Source: Eubacteriales bacterium (GTDB lineage Bacteria; Bacillota; Clostridia; Christensenellales; CAG-138). Taken from it: a stretch of DNA of 5,771 nt. Location of the stretch: NCBI GenBank assembly GCA_028703645.1, contig JAQVML010000111.1:1-5771 (forward strand), given 5' to 3'. The translations under genes were made by a program, and so were the position numbers. Below, in pieces: positions 5,626 to 5,771 of the stretch (the first letter of the stretch is position 1; every line of letters begins with the position of its first letter). The notes beneath the pieces were generated by a model. That model was not told where the DNA came from, ran no database searches, and saw nothing but the letters and a program-made list of their open reading frames with translations.

Positions 5626-5755
5626 TAAGGGTCGTAACCCTTAGCCCGTAAATTCCGGCTGCGTCGGTTGAACCGACGCAACGGAACGCCCAGAATGGGC
5701 GATTTCTCTGTGCGTTTTGCCGCCCGGGAGCCCAGAGGGCGAGAGGCAAAACGTG
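5626..5755 (+). other. Cluster of four further hairpins (possible structured RNA or intergenic repeat)
   Basis: Four stems follow one another with short spacers: TAAGGGT/ACCCTTA (5626-5643, 7 bp), TGCGTCGG/CCGACGCA (5660-5680, 8 bp), CGCCCA/TGGGCG (5687-5701, 6 bp) and a long stem, TGCGTTTTGCC with GGCAAAACGTG (5711-5721 and 5745-5755), enclosing a GCCC/GGGC mini-hairpin. The last stem has two G-U pairs at its base that work only in the plus orientation. No coding frame here is convincing. It could be the 3' part of the hppA mRNA, a separate RNA, or a dispersed palindromic repeat; the window ends 16 nt later. Confidence 0.45.
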
Positions 5756-5771
5756 GTTATCCCGTCGAAAA

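Noticed and set aside
5546..5749. 67-residue minus-strand protein
   Set aside because: The frame consists of the hairpin cluster, has no ribosome binding site that I can see, and shows no protein family features.

Overview
The window reads as a stretch of chromosome from a GC-rich Clostridia-type Firmicute, probably a strict anaerobe of the Oscillospiraceae/Christensenellales kind. This is inferred from strong GGAG-type ribosome binding sites, intrinsic terminators with U-runs, a clostridial-style OGG/AlkA glycosylase and a sodium-pump decarboxylase module beside a membrane pyrophosphatase. The organism is inferred from gene content, not from a marker gene. Nothing here points to phage, transposon or CRISPR content.

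Layout. (a) 1-434, minus strand: 5' part of a DUF1062 (COG4332-like) zinc-finger-type protein that runs off the left edge. (b) 435-767: no protein gene. On the minus strand it holds a promoter-like sequence, a long rod-shaped RNA fold, an 11-bp intrinsic terminator and two more hairpins before the DUF1062 start, so it looks like a structured, possibly attenuated leader or an independent small RNA. The plus strand carries a TATAAT box just before the next gene. (c) 768-1625, plus: HhH-GPD DNA glycosylase of the 8-oxoguanine (OGG) type, possibly leaderless. (d) 1626-2041: no gene; a perfect 15-bp intrinsic terminator, two weak hairpins, then an extended -10 promoter and a 12-bp palindrome ahead of the next operon. 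(e) 2042-3166 and 3185-3337, plus: beta subunit of a Na+-translocating decarboxylase and a tiny 50-residue gamma-type subunit. (f) 3483-5549, plus: membrane-bound ion-pumping pyrophosphatase. (g) 5550-5771: no gene, but five consecutive hairpins.

How the genes fit together. The beta and gamma subunits form the membrane part of a biotin-dependent decarboxylase that turns decarboxylation into a Na+ gradient; the carboxyltransferase alpha subunit and biotin carrier are not in the window. The pyrophosphatase turns PPi hydrolysis into an ion gradient. No terminator is visible between the gamma subunit and hppA, so the three may be co-transcribed as an energy-conservation unit. The glycosylase is a separate base-excision-repair transcription unit, divergent from the DUF1062 leader.

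The most unusual signals are the structured minus-strand leader at about 457-690 with competing complementary segments, altered ion-gate residues in the pyrophosphatase, and the hairpin cluster after hppA. None can be matched to a named RNA family by reading alone.
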